A stretch of 64,000 nt of DNA from Vulcanimicrobiota bacterium (GTDB taxonomy: Bacteria > Vulcanimicrobiota > Xenobia > Xenobiales > JADMJV01). Each line of letters starts with the position of its first letter. Position 1 is the first letter of the stretch. Below the pieces are notes generated by a model that was not told the DNA's origin, did not search any database, and saw nothing but the letters and a program-made list of their open reading frames with translations. Shown here in pieces: positions 25,967-34,433 of the stretch. A program made the position numbers and the translations under genes. The stretch lies in NCBI GenBank assembly GCA_019637395.1, contig JAHBVR010000007.1, forward strand, positions 271,738-335,737, given 5' to 3'.

Positions 25967-26359
25967 TCAGACCGGATCGTGGATCAGGGCCACGGCCACG
26001 CGCCAGACGCCTTTACTCCGGCGCAATGTATAAGTCATGCCGAAGCGGCGAATGACCTCGCCGTTCGACTTCTTCCAGGCTCCCGAACCGCTGACTGTGA
26101 CCAGATCGTCAGCCAGTCCGCGCTCCTGCAGCGGAGAGAATTCGGTGCGCGCATAACCCTGAGCCGGCAGATCCCGCATGAGCCGCCGGTAGACCTCTTC
26201 GACCTCGTTCCGCGTGGGTAGAGGCGTCAGACCGTGAGGAGTAATGGTGAAAGCCGGTTCGTGAAAGTAGTGGGCAACCCGCCGGGGGTCGAGATCCTGA
26301 AAAGCCCGGGTGTAACCCCGAAAAGCTTCCACGGCCGGGCTAAGTTTCTCCGTGGGCAT
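25967..26359 (-). CDS. SnoaL/NTF2-like small protein
   Basis: A 130-residue protein with the cone-shaped NTF2/SnoaL pattern: an N-terminal helix (AVEAFRGYTRAFQDLDPRRV), a central ALADDLVTVSGSGAW-like strand and the terminal strand VWRVAVALIHDPV. The ATG at 26359 is preferred because GGAGGTGTCT precedes it directly; a longer frame to 26380 lacks a ribosome-binding site. Members of this fold include enzymes and binding proteins, and no catalytic residues can be assigned here. It lies downstream of the tRNA and its hairpin, and is probably transcribed separately. Confidence 0.75.
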   Translation of the reverse strand: MPTEKLSPAVEAFRGYTRAFQDLDPRRVAHYFHEPAFTITPHGLTPLPTRNEVEEVYRRLMRDLPAQGYARTEFSPLQERGLADDLVTVSGSGAWKKSNGEVIRRFGMTYTLRRSKGVWRVAVALIHDPV

Positions 26360-26404
26360 AGACACCTCCACTGAGGTCAAGCCTCAAGGGAAGCGGAAAG
26401 GTTC

Positions 26405-26442
26405 CTGGAAAACGAAGAAACCCTCGATTTCTCAAGGGTTTC
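26405..26442 (-). terminator. Probable terminator after tRNA-fMet
   Basis: GAAACCCT and AGGGTTTC form a perfect 8-bp stem (26417-26424 and 26435-26442). On the minus strand it is followed by a T-rich stretch (TTCGTTTTCC). It lies just downstream of the tRNA and upstream of the SnoaL-like gene. Confidence 0.6.
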
Positions 26443-26446
26443 TATT

Positions 26447-26523
<77 letters not shown>

Positions 26524-26588
26524 GTAACAAATGCACGGTATCTCATGGCTCCGGGCTTTGTCAAGCCTTCGAGAAAGATTTCTTTGAT

Positions 26589-27149
26589 TTACTGAGCCTG
26601 GTGGCCGACCAGCTGGCGCTCGACGCTGACCGGAACGGCGGGAGCTTCGGCATCGGCCGGGCTGGCCAGCAGGCGTCCGACGCCCATTCCGGTGACCAGC
26701 ATACCGCCGCAGACGAGAACGACGAGCAACAGGCGCAAAGCCAGCACGGTGGACTGGCGAACCACTTCGGCGCCCTGGCGGGAAGTCTCGGCGGCTTTTT
26801 GCATTCCCTGTTGGACGACGGCGCTGGCCTGGTCGAGAACCTGGCGAACCTGGCGCTCACGAGCCTGGCGAACTTCGAAAGCGTGTTGGGCCTGCTGCTT
26901 CTCGCGCAGGATGCGGACGGCCTCGTCCACCACATTAACGGGAGCGATGGTGGGCAGCTCGACCGGGGCGATGACAACCGGGGTGACTTCGGCCACCGGG
27001 GCGGCGGGAGCGGCACTCGGAGGATGGGGCTCGACGTTGTCGGCGGTGTGGCCGGTGACCCAGCAGTGACGCTTGAGGCTGATTTCGTGGGCGAAGGTTC
27101 GTCCACAGCTGCAGTGAAACTCGGCTTTGTTTTCGGTCGTTGCGCTCAT
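26589..27149 (-). CDS. C2H2 zinc-finger protein with a C-terminal membrane anchor
   Basis: A 186-residue protein starting at ATG 27149, preceded by GGAGGTAAGTCCCAA. The N-terminus contains FHCSCGRTFAHEISLKRHCW followed by VTGH, a single zinc-finger-like unit with two Cys and two His. A Pro/Ala/Val-rich linker, a long charged helix (KQQAQHAFEVRQARERQVRQ, probably coiled coil) and a hydrophobic segment near residues 147-170 (LALRLLLVVLVCGGMLVTGM) follow. The architecture suggests a cytoplasmic finger tethered to the membrane; no family recognised. Another zinc-binding membrane protein is encoded just upstream on the same strand. Confidence 0.7.
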   Translation of the reverse strand: MSATTENKAEFHCSCGRTFAHEISLKRHCWVTGHTADNVEPHPPSAAPAAPVAEVTPVVIAPVELPTIAPVNVVDEAVRILREKQQAQHAFEVRQARERQVRQVLDQASAVVQQGMQKAAETSRQGAEVVRQSTVLALRLLLVVLVCGGMLVTGMGVGRLLASPADAEAPAVPVSVERQLVGHQAQ

Positions 27150-27256
27150 TTGGGACTTACCTCCTTCCTCTGCATTCAATATACGAATTGGTACTGAAAA
27201 GAGTGTGAAAGGGAAGTTACCGCTCCGTCAGGTCGCCCCAAGTGACTCGCCACACA

Positions 27257-27284
27257 AAGCAAAAGGCCCGTGGTTACGGGCCTT
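27257..27284 (-). terminator. Terminator downstream of the B-box-like gene
   Basis: AAGGCCCGT (27263-27271) and ACGGGCCTT (27276-27284) form a perfect 9-bp stem with a 4-base loop. On the minus strand the stem runs into TTTTGCTTTG, making it a reasonable rho-independent terminator for the operon ending at 27309. Confidence 0.75.
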
Positions 27285-27308
27285 CTGTCGATCAGTCAGG
27301 CGCTTAAA

Positions 27309-27680
27309 TTATTTAAAAGCACCCGTCACAGTTTTCCACAGTCCGGCGAAGCTCTTGGCCAGCCACTTGTGCCAGGTGGCCGGCAAATTCTGATAGACGA
27401 AGTAGAGAGCCACCAGGAAGAGAATCTTGAGGGCCCAGCCGGTCAGCATGCGCATCATGCGCGGGATGCGGTCGCGCTCTTCCTCCTCTTTGAGGATGCG
27501 CACGCGCTCGTTGGACTTGAGGCGTTTCTCGTAGCAATCGTTGCCACAGAACTTGCCTTCCTCGGTGGTGAGCGTGCACTCCTCGCAGATCGGCTTGAGG
27601 CAGGCGGCACACCGCGTATCAGTTGGCCGATCCTGATGGGCCAAGCAAAAGCTCAAGCGTTGCTCGACTTTGCGCGCCAT
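27309..27680 (-). CDS. B-box-like zinc-binding protein with a transmembrane segment
   Basis: A 123-residue protein. The first 50 residues, with FCLAHQDRPTDTRCAACLKP, ICEECTL and GKFCGNDCYEKR, carry a Cys/His array resembling a B-box zinc finger. A charged helix (KSNERVRILKEEEERDRIPR) leads to one transmembrane helix (ALKILFLVALYFVYQNL) and a short basic tail. The topology suggests a cytoplasmic zinc module at the membrane. Similar bacterial proteins exist, generally of unknown role. It begins two bases after the stop of the DUF4177-like gene (TGATATG) and ends at a strong terminator. Confidence 0.75.
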   Translation of the reverse strand: MARKVEQRLSFCLAHQDRPTDTRCAACLKPICEECTLTTEEGKFCGNDCYEKRLKSNERVRILKEEEERDRIPRMMRMLTGWALKILFLVALYFVYQNLPATWHKWLAKSFAGLWKTVTGAFK

Positions 27681-27681
27681 A

Positions 27682-27912
27682 TCAGCTCAGGTGACTCTCC
27701 GGTCCGGTGACGACATCCACCAGCCAATCATCCTGCTTATCCTCGCCTTCGTCAATGGGGCGGCCGGTATCGCGAGCCAGGATGACGAAGTAGCCTTCTT
27801 CCACCTCTTTCAGGTGAATGACTTGATAGCCCAGTTTGCCCAGACGATTGAGATCGTCTTTCAGCTCCCCTTGCTTTGCTTTGATGGTTTCATACTGCCA
27901 GAGATTTGCCAA
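27682..27912 (-). CDS. Small DUF4177-like protein
   Basis: A 76-residue protein starting at TTG 27912 with an AAAGGA ribosome-binding site. The sequence WQYETIKAKQGELKDDLNRLGKLGYQVIHLKEVEEGYFVILAR has the alpha/beta pattern of DUF4177 proteins (Tyr-Glu-Thr start, then a helix ending in Leu-Gly-Lys-Leu-Gly-Tyr, then a strand). The tail is acidic. Function of the family is unknown. It lies between the BNR-repeat gene (22 bp upstream) and the B-box-like gene, in one transcription unit. Confidence 0.7.
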   Translation of the reverse strand: MANLWQYETIKAKQGELKDDLNRLGKLGYQVIHLKEVEEGYFVILARDTGRPIDEGEDKQDDWLVDVVTGPESHLS

Positions 27913-27934
27913 GGTCTTGGTTCCTTTCGAGTAT

Positions 27935-28891
27935 TCAATTCGTCTTTAGCGACAGGCAATAGATCGGAGCCATGCCGGTGCGAACCTTGCCCCAGGTGGA
28001 TCCGAGATCCCGGCTCAGGAAGATGTCGCCCTGGTTGGTGGCCACCACGAAGTAGCTGCCTTTGATGGCCATGCACGTGTAGCGCAGGTCGGCATGGTAG
28101 GGCAGACCTTCACAACTTTCCCAACGCTGGCCGGCGTTGGGGCTGCGGTAAATGGAGCCGCCTCCCTGGGCGCTACGGTGGGAGGTGAGAAAGACGATAT
28201 TGGGCTCCTCCGGGTGCACGGCCAGGCAGCCGGTATGCAGGTAGGCCAATCCGTGGCTGCGCTCTTGCCAGGTCTCGCCCAAATCCTCAGTCAGGTAGAA
28301 GCCGATAGGGCTGCAGGCATAGAGCCGGCCGGGCAGCAGCGGGTGACCGGCCAGATCGTGGACCAGCCGGCCCAGGCCTTTACTACGCTGGTGCCAGCTT
28401 TGACCGACGTCGCCACTCAAATAAAACCCCCCGCTGATAACGGCCGCGCAAACCACGTCCAGGTCGGTGGGGTGCAGAAAGAGGCGATGCAGGCGGCTGC
28501 GATAGGGAGGGTCAGGATAACTCCAGTTGGAGGCCGAGGGATGCTGCCTGAGACCCGGTAATTCCTGGAATTTCTTGCCGCCATCCAGGCTGAGGTGAAG
28601 CGAGGCGGGAGCGGTTCCGCACAGCATGACCTTGTTTTGCTTGGGGTGAAAGACCAGGCTGTAAATGCCCGTACCGCTCAGTTCGTTGACGGCCGGCTGC
28701 CAGGTCTCCAGATCGGCGGTATGAAAAAGTCCGCTGCTTTCCGTGCCGACCCACAACTGGCCGTCGGTGCCGGGCTGCAGGCAGGTGACCTGGCGCCCGG
28801 TGAGGCCCTGCCCCAGCAGTTTCCAATCTCCGGGAGTCTCACCCAGGACGAAAACGCCGTTGCTGGTGCCGATGGAAAGGATGGCTGACAT
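27935..28891 (-). CDS. BNR/sialidase-type beta-propeller protein
   Basis: A 318-residue protein made of repeated beta-propeller blades. Asp-box-like units recur: LSLDGGKKFQEL, LSGDVGQSWHQR, LTEDLGETWQER, RSPNAGQRWESC and LSRDLGSTWGKV, spaced about 45-60 residues. This is the pattern of BNR-repeat/VPS10-like or photosystem-stability-factor-like propellers rather than a true sialidase, since no catalytic Arg triad is evident. No signal peptide is visible from the chosen ATG 28891; upstream in-frame codons cross the 45-bp tandem repeats and are unlikely to be coding. It heads an operon with the DUF4177-like and B-box-like genes. Confidence 0.8.
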   Translation of the reverse strand: MSAILSIGTSNGVFVLGETPGDWKLLGQGLTGRQVTCLQPGTDGQLWVGTESSGLFHTADLETWQPAVNELSGTGIYSLVFHPKQNKVMLCGTAPASLHLSLDGGKKFQELPGLRQHPSASNWSYPDPPYRSRLHRLFLHPTDLDVVCAAVISGGFYLSGDVGQSWHQRSKGLGRLVHDLAGHPLLPGRLYACSPIGFYLTEDLGETWQERSHGLAYLHTGCLAVHPEEPNIVFLTSHRSAQGGGSIYRSPNAGQRWESCEGLPYHADLRYTCMAIKGSYFVVATNQGDIFLSRDLGSTWGKVRTGMAPIYCLSLKTN

Positions 28892-28932
28892 GCCGGCCGG
28901 AGTTCCCCAAGCCCGGTAGGAAGCCCTGCCAT

Positions 28933-29019
28933 GATCATTGGGGGGGGCTGGCCGCCTCCCCCAAGCCCCCCTGCCAAGATCATTGGGGGGGCTGGCCGCC
29001 TCCCCCAAGCCCCCCTGCC
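28933..29019. repeat. Tandem repeat, two copies of a 42-43-bp GC-rich unit
   Basis: Two nearly identical units (28933-28975 and 28978-29019), each running from GATCATTGGGGGG through CTGGCCGCC to CCCCCCTGCC, lie in the divergent intergenic region between the BNR gene and glpK. They differ mainly by one G in the poly-G run. Each unit can fold on itself (GGGGG with CCCCC). Period 45 bp. Confidence 0.85.
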
Positions 29020-29058
29020 CTGCCAGGAAGGGATCCCGGCTGGGAGGAACCACCCGCC

Positions 29059-30528
29059 ATGAAAGACGCACTCATCGCCATCGATCAGGGCACGACCGGC
29101 ACCACCGTGCTGGTGCTCGACCGCAATTTGCAGCTTTTAGGCCGCAGCTACCGTGAGATTCCGCAGCATTATCCCGAACCCGGCTGGGTCAGTCACGATC
29201 CGGAATCGATCTGGAGCAGTGTCCTGGACGGCTGCCGGGAAGCCCTGCAGCAGGCCCATGTCGAAGCCGATCGAGTGGCCGGCATCGGTCTCACCAATCA
29301 GCGCGAGACCAGCCTGTTCTGGGAAAAAAGCAGCGGCCGGCCGCTGGGACCCGCCATCGTCTGGCAGTGCCGCCGCAGCGCCCCGATCGCGCAGCATTGG
29401 GCCAAAGAATGGGGCGACGACATCTATCAGCGCACCGGACTGGTGGCCGACGCCTACTTCTCGGCCAGCAAAATCGCCTGGTGGTTGGAAAACAACCCTC
29501 AGCATAGGGAAGCGGCCGAGCGCGGCGAGATCGCTTTCGGCACGGTCGACAGCTTCTTGTTATTCCGCCTGTGCGGCCTGCACCGTCAAGAGATTTCCAA
29601 CGCCAGCCGCACCATGGTCTACAATCTCCAAGGCCATTGGGATGAGGAGCTGCTCAAGCGCTTCGGCATTCCGGCCGGCATGTTGCCCGAGGTGGTGGAG
29701 AGCGCCGGCCAGTTGGGGATAGCCCAAAAAGAGTGGCTGGGCAGCGAAATCCCGGTCATGGGCATCGCCGGCGACCAGCAGGCGGCCCTCTTCGGACAGG
29801 GCTGTTTTGAACCGGGCGAAGCCAAGAACACCTACGGCACCGGTTGCTTTCTCATGACTCAGTGCGGGCCGGAGATTGTCTATTCCAAGCACAAATTGCT
29901 GGCCACCATCGCCTGGAAAATCAACGGTCAGATTCATTACGGACTGGAAGGCAGCGTCTTTTCCGCCGGTTCGGCGGTGCAGTGGCTGCGCGACGGCCTG
30001 GGTCTGCTGCACAAAGCCGCCGAAAGTGAAGAAGTGGCGGCTCAAGTGAACTCTACCGACGGCGTCGTCTTCGTGCCGGCTTTCACCGGGCTGGGCGCGC
30101 CCTACTGGGACAGCCAGGCGCGCGGCTCGCTGTTCGGCGTCACCCGGGGAACCACCCGGGCCCACCTGGTGCGGGCCGTGCTCGAGTCGGTGGCTTACCA
30201 GGTGCGGGACGTGGTCGAAGCCATGGCTTCCGACCGTGGCAGCAAGTTGGTGCGCCTGAAAGTAGACGGCGGTATGAGCGCCAATAACTGGCTGATGCAA
30301 TTTCAGGCCGATCAATTGGGCTGCACGGTGGAACGGCCCAGAGTCGTGGAGTCGACAGCCTTTGGCGCGGCCGCTCTGGCCGCCCTGGGCCTGGGCTGGC
30401 TGAGTCGTCCCGAAGATCTGCTGAAAATTCGTGAACTCGACCAGGAGTTCGCTCCCCAGCCCCCTGACGCGGCCGGCTATGATTTGTGGAAGCGCGCCGT
30501 GGAGCGCAGCCTGGCTTGGAAGACCTGA
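29059..30528 (+). CDS. glpK: Glycerol kinase
   Basis: A 489-residue FGGY-family kinase that phosphorylates glycerol to sn-glycerol 3-phosphate. The N-terminus has IAIDQGTTGTTVLVLDRN; RETSLFWEKSSG, FTGLGAPYWDSQARG and the late VDGGMSANNWLMQFQAD are diagnostic for GlpK. Catalytic Asp lies in TVDSFLLFRL. A GGGAGG ribosome-binding site precedes the ATG. No glycerol facilitator or glpD is nearby; instead the 3' end overlaps an orphan ABC ATPase. Two copies of a GC-rich repeat lie upstream of the start. Confidence 0.96.
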   Translation: MKDALIAIDQGTTGTTVLVLDRNLQLLGRSYREIPQHYPEPGWVSHDPESIWSSVLDGCREALQQAHVEADRVAGIGLTNQRETSLFWEKSSGRPLGPAIVWQCRRSAPIAQHWAKEWGDDIYQRTGLVADAYFSASKIAWWLENNPQHREAAERGEIAFGTVDSFLLFRLCGLHRQEISNASRTMVYNLQGHWDEELLKRFGIPAGMLPEVVESAGQLGIAQKEWLGSEIPVMGIAGDQQAALFGQGCFEPGEAKNTYGTGCFLMTQCGPEIVYSKHKLLATIAWKINGQIHYGLEGSVFSAGSAVQWLRDGLGLLHKAAESEEVAAQVNSTDGVVFVPAFTGLGAPYWDSQARGSLFGVTRGTTRAHLVRAVLESVAYQVRDVVEAMASDRGSKLVRLKVDGGMSANNWLMQFQADQLGCTVERPRVVESTAFGAAALAALGLGWLSRPEDLLKIRELDQEFAPQPPDAAGYDLWKRAVERSLAWKT

Positions 30529-31412
30529 ACTTTCGCGGAGTCGGCTACGGAAAGCTCTTTCAAGAACTCCAGGCCGAACTGCCCGCCGGCCGGCGGATCG
30601 GCCTCACGGGCCCGAACGGGTGCGGCAAAACCACTCTGCTCCGCCTGTTGGCCGGCTGGTTACCCTGGCAAAGCGGACAACTCTTCATCGGCTCCCAGGA
30701 TCAGTTGGCGCTGCCTCCGGAAAAACGCCAACTGACCTTTTTACCCTCGCAGGCGGCTCTCTTTTCCCACTGGACCGTGCGCCAGAACATCGCTTTTCCG
30801 GCCCGCAGCCTGGGGGTAGCCGATCGGAGCGCGACTCTGATTCAGCAACTCCAATTGGAATCATTGGCCGAGCGCAAGCCAGGCCGGCTTTCCCAAGGCG
30901 AGCGCCAGCGGGTGGCCTGGGCACGCCTGCTGAACCGGCCAGCCCACTGGCTGCTGGCTGACGAAGCTCTGGCGCACCTGGACGGGCCCCAGCGCCATCA
31001 GCTCTGGCAGCTCCTCGGTCAACGCAGTCTGCTGTTGGTCACCCATCAGCTCCAGCTAGACTTGCCCTGGCTGGACCAGCTTTGGGTATTAGAAGGCGGA
31101 CATCTCCACCGTCTCGACCTTGAGGAATTGGAGAAAAACCCGAGGTCGGCCTGGCTGGCCGGACAGCTACACCCGGAAAACGTATGGTCCGGAGAGTTGT
31201 TGGGCTGGCCCGCCGGTGCCTGGTGGATTCCCGCCAGCGCCTGGAAAGACGATCGCGAAGGCTGGGAAACCCGCTGGCTGGAAGCTCGCGGTCCCTTGTG
31301 GAAGGTGGAGGTGCGGGGCCGCACCTTCTGGCTGGAACGGGAAGCGGCCGGGTCGAAGTTGAAGCCCGAACGCCAGGCGGCCACTTTGCTAAATCCTTCA
31401 AACGAGCCTTAA
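30516..31412 (+). CDS. Orphan ABC-type ATPase
   Basis: A 298-residue ATPase with Walker A GPNGCGKTTLLRLLAGW, Q-loop region FLPSQAALFSHWTVRQNIAF, signature RLSQGERQRVAWARLL and Walker B HWLLADEALAHLD, then the switch His in LLLVTHQLQ. The roughly 100-residue C-terminal part has no clear family match, but its position resembles the TOBE region of molybdate/thiamine-type importers. TTG 30516 is chosen because the ABC domain starts there; an in-frame GTG at 30486 also exists. It overlaps the glpK end by 13 bp. No permease or binding protein is adjacent, so its partner is unknown. Confidence 0.8.
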   Translation: MEDLNFRGVGYGKLFQELQAELPAGRRIGLTGPNGCGKTTLLRLLAGWLPWQSGQLFIGSQDQLALPPEKRQLTFLPSQAALFSHWTVRQNIAFPARSLGVADRSATLIQQLQLESLAERKPGRLSQGERQRVAWARLLNRPAHWLLADEALAHLDGPQRHQLWQLLGQRSLLLVTHQLQLDLPWLDQLWVLEGGHLHRLDLEELEKNPRSAWLAGQLHPENVWSGELLGWPAGAWWIPASAWKDDREGWETRWLEARGPLWKVEVRGRTFWLEREAAGSKLKPERQAATLLNPSNEP

Positions 31413-31488
31413 ACATGGCCCCGGAGTCGGCCCAAGAATGGATCACTCCGGTCACAGCCATTTCATTCGAACCTGGTAAAGTCAGTCC

Positions 31489-31968
31489 ATGACGAACGCC
31501 AATCTCCCCAGCCTTCATGGCTTGCCACTCAGACACAGCTATCGAGATAGCTCCGGACTGGAGGTCAGCGAGTACCGCAAGGGGCTGGCCGGCGGCTGGA
31601 CCCGCTTACGGCCCGAGGGCTGCCAATCGGCCGTGGATCTCCGAGAACCTGACCTGGTGGAGTTTGAAGGTTTTAAGCGCGACGCGGTCCAACTCACCCT
31701 TCCCGGCAAGCCCGCCGTAAGCCTTCCCATTACCAGGGGACCCAATGGTTCCAGCGTCACTTTCGACGACGAAAACGGAAGAACACTGCGTATCTTGTTG
31801 GAGCCCGGCGGCTACTCGGGCCCGAAGCTCCAGACCCTGGTCCCCTTTAAAGAATCCTACTTCGGAATAAAGGAGCTTGCCGGGGAGATGAGAGAGCTGC
31901 CTCAGAAAATCTGGCAGACTCAGTCTGTGCCCCCGGATCCGGTCCCGCAATATTTAAGATTTCCTTGA
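31489..31968 (+). CDS. Hypothetical protein (159 residues)
   Basis: A 159-residue soluble protein with no recognised family. The composition is mixed, with probable beta strands in the middle (LPGKPAVSLPITRG, GSSVTFDDENGRTLRILLE) and a Pro-rich end. It starts at ATG 31489. The stop (TGA 31966-31968) overlaps a possible TTG start of the lethal-factor-like protease frame, and the two genes are probably co-transcribed. It could be an accessory or partner of that protein, which is inference from position only. Confidence 0.55.
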   Translation: MTNANLPSLHGLPLRHSYRDSSGLEVSEYRKGLAGGWTRLRPEGCQSAVDLREPDLVEFEGFKRDAVQLTLPGKPAVSLPITRGPNGSSVTFDDENGRTLRILLEPGGYSGPKLQTLVPFKESYFGIKELAGEMRELPQKIWQTQSVPPDPVPQYLRFP

Positions 31969-31991
31969 GGGTCAGCCCTCATGCTGAAAGC

Positions 31992-33056
31992 ATGGAAATC
32001 TCTAGCCGCACGCTGGTGCAGTCGCGCCCGCTGAATTCGCCCGAGGCCGCCCTGGCCAGGGAAATGATCGAGGCCAGCCGCCTGCCCGATGGTTACGAAG
32101 CTCAATTGCAGACGGACATGACTGCCTTTCCCAAGCGCTGGCTGGAGCGTTTTAAGGAGAACGACGTCTCGGTGGCCGTCCTCAAGGACGACCAGACGCT
32201 GGCCGACACGCCTATCCTCCACGCGCTGGAAGAAGCTCAGATCGCCGAAATCGTAAGCCGGGGCAAACCGCTGGTGGAAAAAGCCGTGGAGGAGATCTTC
32301 GGCCCCCTGCGCGGACACCCCGACGAGGACTATCAGAAATACCAGGCGACCGGGATTCTCCAAGAAAAAATTCACGAGCTATCCAATCAGACCAACCTCG
32401 GTTTCACCGCCGAAGTCGGCCGGGAGGCTCTGGATCTGGGCTACCTGGGCGGAAGGATGGGCTTCGACCCGACCTACGATCCGGAGAGCTTTGAGCGCTG
32501 GAAGACCGCCTTCACCGATATAAACGAAAAGCTGGGCCAGGTTCGGGATGGGGTCTTCCAACCTCGAGACGGTATCTATATCGTTCCCTACCTGATGTAT
32601 CGGGGCAAAACCGCGCGCGCCCTGAGTCTGCCCAGCTATCAACAGTTCAAAGGTCTGGATTTCCAGAACAATCTGGGCGCCAACTTTCCGGAAAATCGGC
32701 TGGTCATTTTACACGAAAGTGTCGTCCCCAATCCCAGTTCGCGGGCCGGCAAGCATCGCGTAGCCTTACATGAACTCGGTCACATGGTGGATTGGATCTG
32801 CAAGGAACTGCCCGAAACCAAAGATACTCATGAGCAAAAGGTCAACCAGCTCTATCGGCAGGGAATGCAGAGCAACTCGCTGATCACCGACCGGGCCCGC
32901 GACAGCGCCGGGGAAATGATGGCGGAAGCCGTGGAAGCCTACCTGACCGTTGAGGAGTCGGACAACTTCTACAAACCCGAGAACCATCGAGAGAATTTGC
33001 AGAAGAGCTTCCCCGAGCTTTATAACTACGTGGATTACCTGATCAACCTGGCCTGA
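31992..33056 (+). CDS. Lethal-factor-like zinc metallopeptidase (zincin)
   Basis: A 354-residue protein whose C-terminal third looks like the catalytic domain of the anthrax lethal-factor (M34/ATLF) group. VALHELGHMVDW gives the HExxH helix (His260, Glu261, His264), and GEMMAEAVEAYL about 50 residues later supplies the downstream Glu ligand (308 or 312) expected for this fold. The N-terminal 170 residues are helical and unrecognised; there is no signal peptide. ATG 31992 is preferred, but a TTG at 31965 overlapping the previous stop (TTGA) would add nine residues. It is followed, after a 57-bp gap, by pyrH. Activity looks plausible; substrate unknown. Confidence 0.7.
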   Translation: MEISSRTLVQSRPLNSPEAALAREMIEASRLPDGYEAQLQTDMTAFPKRWLERFKENDVSVAVLKDDQTLADTPILHALEEAQIAEIVSRGKPLVEKAVEEIFGPLRGHPDEDYQKYQATGILQEKIHELSNQTNLGFTAEVGREALDLGYLGGRMGFDPTYDPESFERWKTAFTDINEKLGQVRDGVFQPRDGIYIVPYLMYRGKTARALSLPSYQQFKGLDFQNNLGANFPENRLVILHESVVPNPSSRAGKHRVALHELGHMVDWICKELPETKDTHEQKVNQLYRQGMQSNSLITDRARDSAGEMMAEAVEAYLTVEESDNFYKPENHRENLQKSFPELYNYVDYLINLA

Positions 33057-33113
33057 AGGAATGGGCTTTGGCGGTAAGGAATCCCGGGCCACTTAAACCC
33101 GACGGAGTCACCA

Positions 33114-33878
33114 GTGAGCCAAGCCGTTTCCGACAAAAGCGCCGCCCAGGATGGGGACAGCGCACCCAAACTGCCCTATCGCCGGGTGCTGCTGAAGCTT
33201 TCCGGGGAAGTCTTTGCCGGCAGCGCCGGCTTCGGCATTGATCCCGGCATCGTGGTCAAGTTCGCGGAAGAACTCAAGGAGATCCGAGCCCTGGGGGTGC
33301 AGGTGGCGGTCGTGGTGGGCGGCGGCAACATCTGGCGCGGCCGGATGGCTCCCAAGATGGAGCGGGCCAACGCCGACTACATGGGCATGATCGCCACCGT
33401 CATCAACGGCCTGGCCCTGCAGGACGCCCTGGAGAAGCTGGGGGCCACTACTCGCGTGCTGACGGCCATCGAGATGAAGGAAGTGGCCGAGCCCTTCATT
33501 CGCCGCCGGGCCCAACGCCACTTGGAGAAAGGCCGTATCGTCATCTTCGCGGGAGGCACCGGCAGCCCCTATTTTACGACCGATACTTGCGCCGCTCTGC
33601 GCGGGCTGGAAATCGGTGCCGAAGTCATCCTCAAAGGCACCAAAGTGGACGGGGTCTACGACAAAGATCCGGTCAAGTTCCCCGACGCCAAAAAATTCAC
33701 CAAGTTGCCTTACATCGACGTGCTCCAGCAGGGCCTGCAGGTCATGGACGCCACCGCCATCTCGCTGTGCATGGACAACCGCCTGCCCATCGCGGTCTTC
33801 GATATCACCGAGCACGGCAACATCAAACGTATGATTTTAGGTGAAGAAATAGGAACGATCGTCAAGGAGGAAGCATAA
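33114..33878 (+). CDS. pyrH: UMP kinase
   Basis: A 254-residue bacterial UMP kinase (amino-acid-kinase fold) that makes UDP for nucleotide, lipid-carrier and wall-precursor synthesis. Motifs: [15 protein letters not shown] at the N-terminus, [11 protein letters not shown], the [13 protein letters not shown] helix, [15 protein letters not shown] and the [14 protein letters not shown] loop. It starts at GTG 33114 and has an N-terminal extension of about 20 residues compared with E. coli. It heads the pyrH-frr-uppS-cdsA-dxr-rseP cluster; rpsB and tsf, commonly just upstream, are absent here. Confidence 0.96.
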   Translation: MSQAVSDKSAAQDGDSAPKLPYRRVLLKLSGEVFAGSAGFGIDPGIVVKFAEELKEIRALGVQVAVVVGGGNIWRGRMAPKMERANADYMGMIATVINGLALQDALEKLGATTRVLTAIEMKEVAEPFIRRRAQRHLEKGRIVIFAGGTGSPYFTTDTCAALRGLEIGAEVILKGTKVDGVYDKDPVKFPDAKKFTKLPYIDVLQQGLQVMDATAISLCMDNRLPIAVFDITEHGNIKRMILGEEIGTIVKEEA

Positions 33879-33881
33879 CCG

Positions 33882-34433
33882 ATGCTCGAGGAGAGTTTTT
33901 TCAAAGAAACCGAAGAGAAGATGAAGAAAAGCGTGGAGTCGATGCTGCGTGACTTCACCAATGTCCGCACCGGCCGAGCCACCCCGGGCATGATCGAAAA
34001 GATCCCGGTGGAAGCCTACGGATCGGAAATGCCCCTCAACGGCATGGCCAACATCTCCGTGCCCGAAGCCCGCACCCTGGTGGTGCAGCCCTTCGACCGC
34101 ACGCAAATCGCGGCTATCGAGCGCGCCATTCACAAATCCGACCTGGGCGTGACCCCCCAGAACGACGGACAGGTGATCCGACTCATCTTTCCCCCGCTGA
34201 CCAAAGACCGCCGCAAAGACCTGGCCAAGGGGGTACACAAGCGCTCGGAAGAAGCCAAAATCACCCTGCGCACCGTGCGCCGCGACGCTCTGGAAAAGCT
34301 GAAAAGCTTCAAGGACGTGCGCGAGGACGACCTGAAGAAGGCCCAGGACCGCCTGCAGAAGCTGACCGACAAAGTCACCGCCGAAATCGTTTCCCACACC
34401 GACTCCAAGGAAAAGGAAATCATGGAAATCTGA
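33882..34433 (+). CDS. frr: Ribosome recycling factor
   Basis: A 183-residue factor that splits post-termination ribosomes together with EF-G. The sequence follows the family closely: MLRDFTNVRTGRATPGMIEK, YGSEMPLNGMANISVPEART, IRLIFPPLTKDRRKDLAK and the C-terminal helix with TDKVTAEIVSHTDSKEKEIM. It begins three bases after the pyrH stop, with AGGAGGAAGC as ribosome-binding site. Its stop overlaps the start of a small unknown gene (TGATG). Confidence 0.96.
   Translation: MLEESFFKETEEKMKKSVESMLRDFTNVRTGRATPGMIEKIPVEAYGSEMPLNGMANISVPEARTLVVQPFDRTQIAAIERAIHKSDLGVTPQNDGQVIRLIFPPLTKDRRKDLAKGVHKRSEEAKITLRTVRRDALEKLKSFKDVREDDLKKAQDRLQKLTDKVTAEIVSHTDSKEKEIMEI

Noticed and set aside
28933-29019. CRISPR-like repeats
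   Set aside because: Only two units, nearly contiguous with a 2-bp gap and no spacers of uniform length; a tandem repeat fits better.
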